56,885 nucleotides of DNA from Sphingomonadales bacterium (GTDB lineage: Bacteria; Pseudomonadota; Alphaproteobacteria; Sphingomonadales; Sphingomonadaceae): positions 1-56,885 of the forward strand of contig JAIXPC010000009.1 in the NCBI GenBank assembly GCA_027486415.1. Reading direction: 5' to 3'. The notes under the pieces are model-generated. The model was not told the DNA's origin and did no database searches. It saw only the letters and a program-made list of their open reading frames with translations. Each line of letters opens with the position of its first letter. The first letter of the stretch is position 1. Shown one piece after another: positions 56,866-56,885 of the stretch. Both the position numbers and the translations under genes were made by a program.

Positions 56866-56885
56866 ATGAGCCGCTCCGTCTGGAA
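56866..56885 (+). CDS. rpsS: 30S ribosomal protein S19, 5' end only
   Basis: ATG 56866 opens a frame reading MSRSVWK, the S19 start, six bases after rplB, as expected for the S10 operon. The window ends after six codons and two bases. Confidence 0.9.

Overview
This is a high-GC chromosomal segment from an alphaproteobacterium, most likely a member of the Sphingomonadales. The case rests on the rpsL-rpsG-fusA-tuf-rpsJ-rplCDWB-rpsS order, a tandem set of TonB-dependent receptors, the tsaE-amgK-murU murein-recycling operon, an HIG1-domain gene beside a PduO-type adenosyltransferase, and overall codon use. No insertion sequence, phage, CRISPR or toxin-antitoxin module is visible. Most of the window is ordinary chromosome with dense gene packing (many ATGA/GTGA overlaps and two tail-to-tail pairs sharing one CTAG).

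Layout. 1-71: 3' end of an initiator tRNA and its terminator. 151-7693: a mixed envelope/secondary block with a GT1 glycosyltransferase, small outer-membrane beta-barrel, patatin lipoprotein, winged-helix/TPR regulator, aldonolactone-oxidase-like flavoprotein and HNH nuclease. 7832-11354: glutamyl-Q tRNA(Asp) synthetase, HIG1 protein, cobalamin adenosyltransferase, and etfBA behind a LiuR-like palindrome. 11437-21869 (minus strand): YceI, MurU, AmgK, TsaE, three paralogous TonB-dependent receptors with a perfect 19-bp palindrome in front, then ahcY with a SahR-like operator. 22049-34123: prolyl oligopeptidase, YbaN, a c-di-GMP-type (PilZ) GT2 synthase paired with an HlyD-like protein, HisN-type phosphatase, CaiB-family CoA transferase, secreted M28 peptidase, alpha/beta hydrolase, UDG-family protein and GST. 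34159-39551: GFA protein and coniferyl-type aldehyde dehydrogenase, divergent acyl-CoA ligase, fructose-6-phosphate aldolase, XerC-like recombinase. 39570-41718: a TadE-TadE-TadG operon without the Tad motor. 41935-49034: dicarboxylate symporter, small membrane proteins, ComM, SecA and a secreted hypothetical protein. 49159-56885: the str and S10 operons, with a well-formed promoter before rpsL, a structured fusA-tuf spacer and a strong intrinsic terminator between tuf and rpsJ.

How it fits together. The core is translation and secretion (tRNA-fMet, tsaE, gluQ, str/S10, secA), the methyl cycle (ahcY), electron transfer from acyl-CoA oxidation (etfBA, CoA transferase, acyl-CoA ligase), and cell-wall recycling. 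The more individual parts are the receptor triplet wedged between ahcY and tsaE and coupled to the recycling operon, the two-gene GT2-PilZ/HlyD exopolysaccharide candidate, and several palindromic operators. All functional calls come from reading protein motifs; regulator names attached to palindromes come from memory of published consensus sites and need a motif search.
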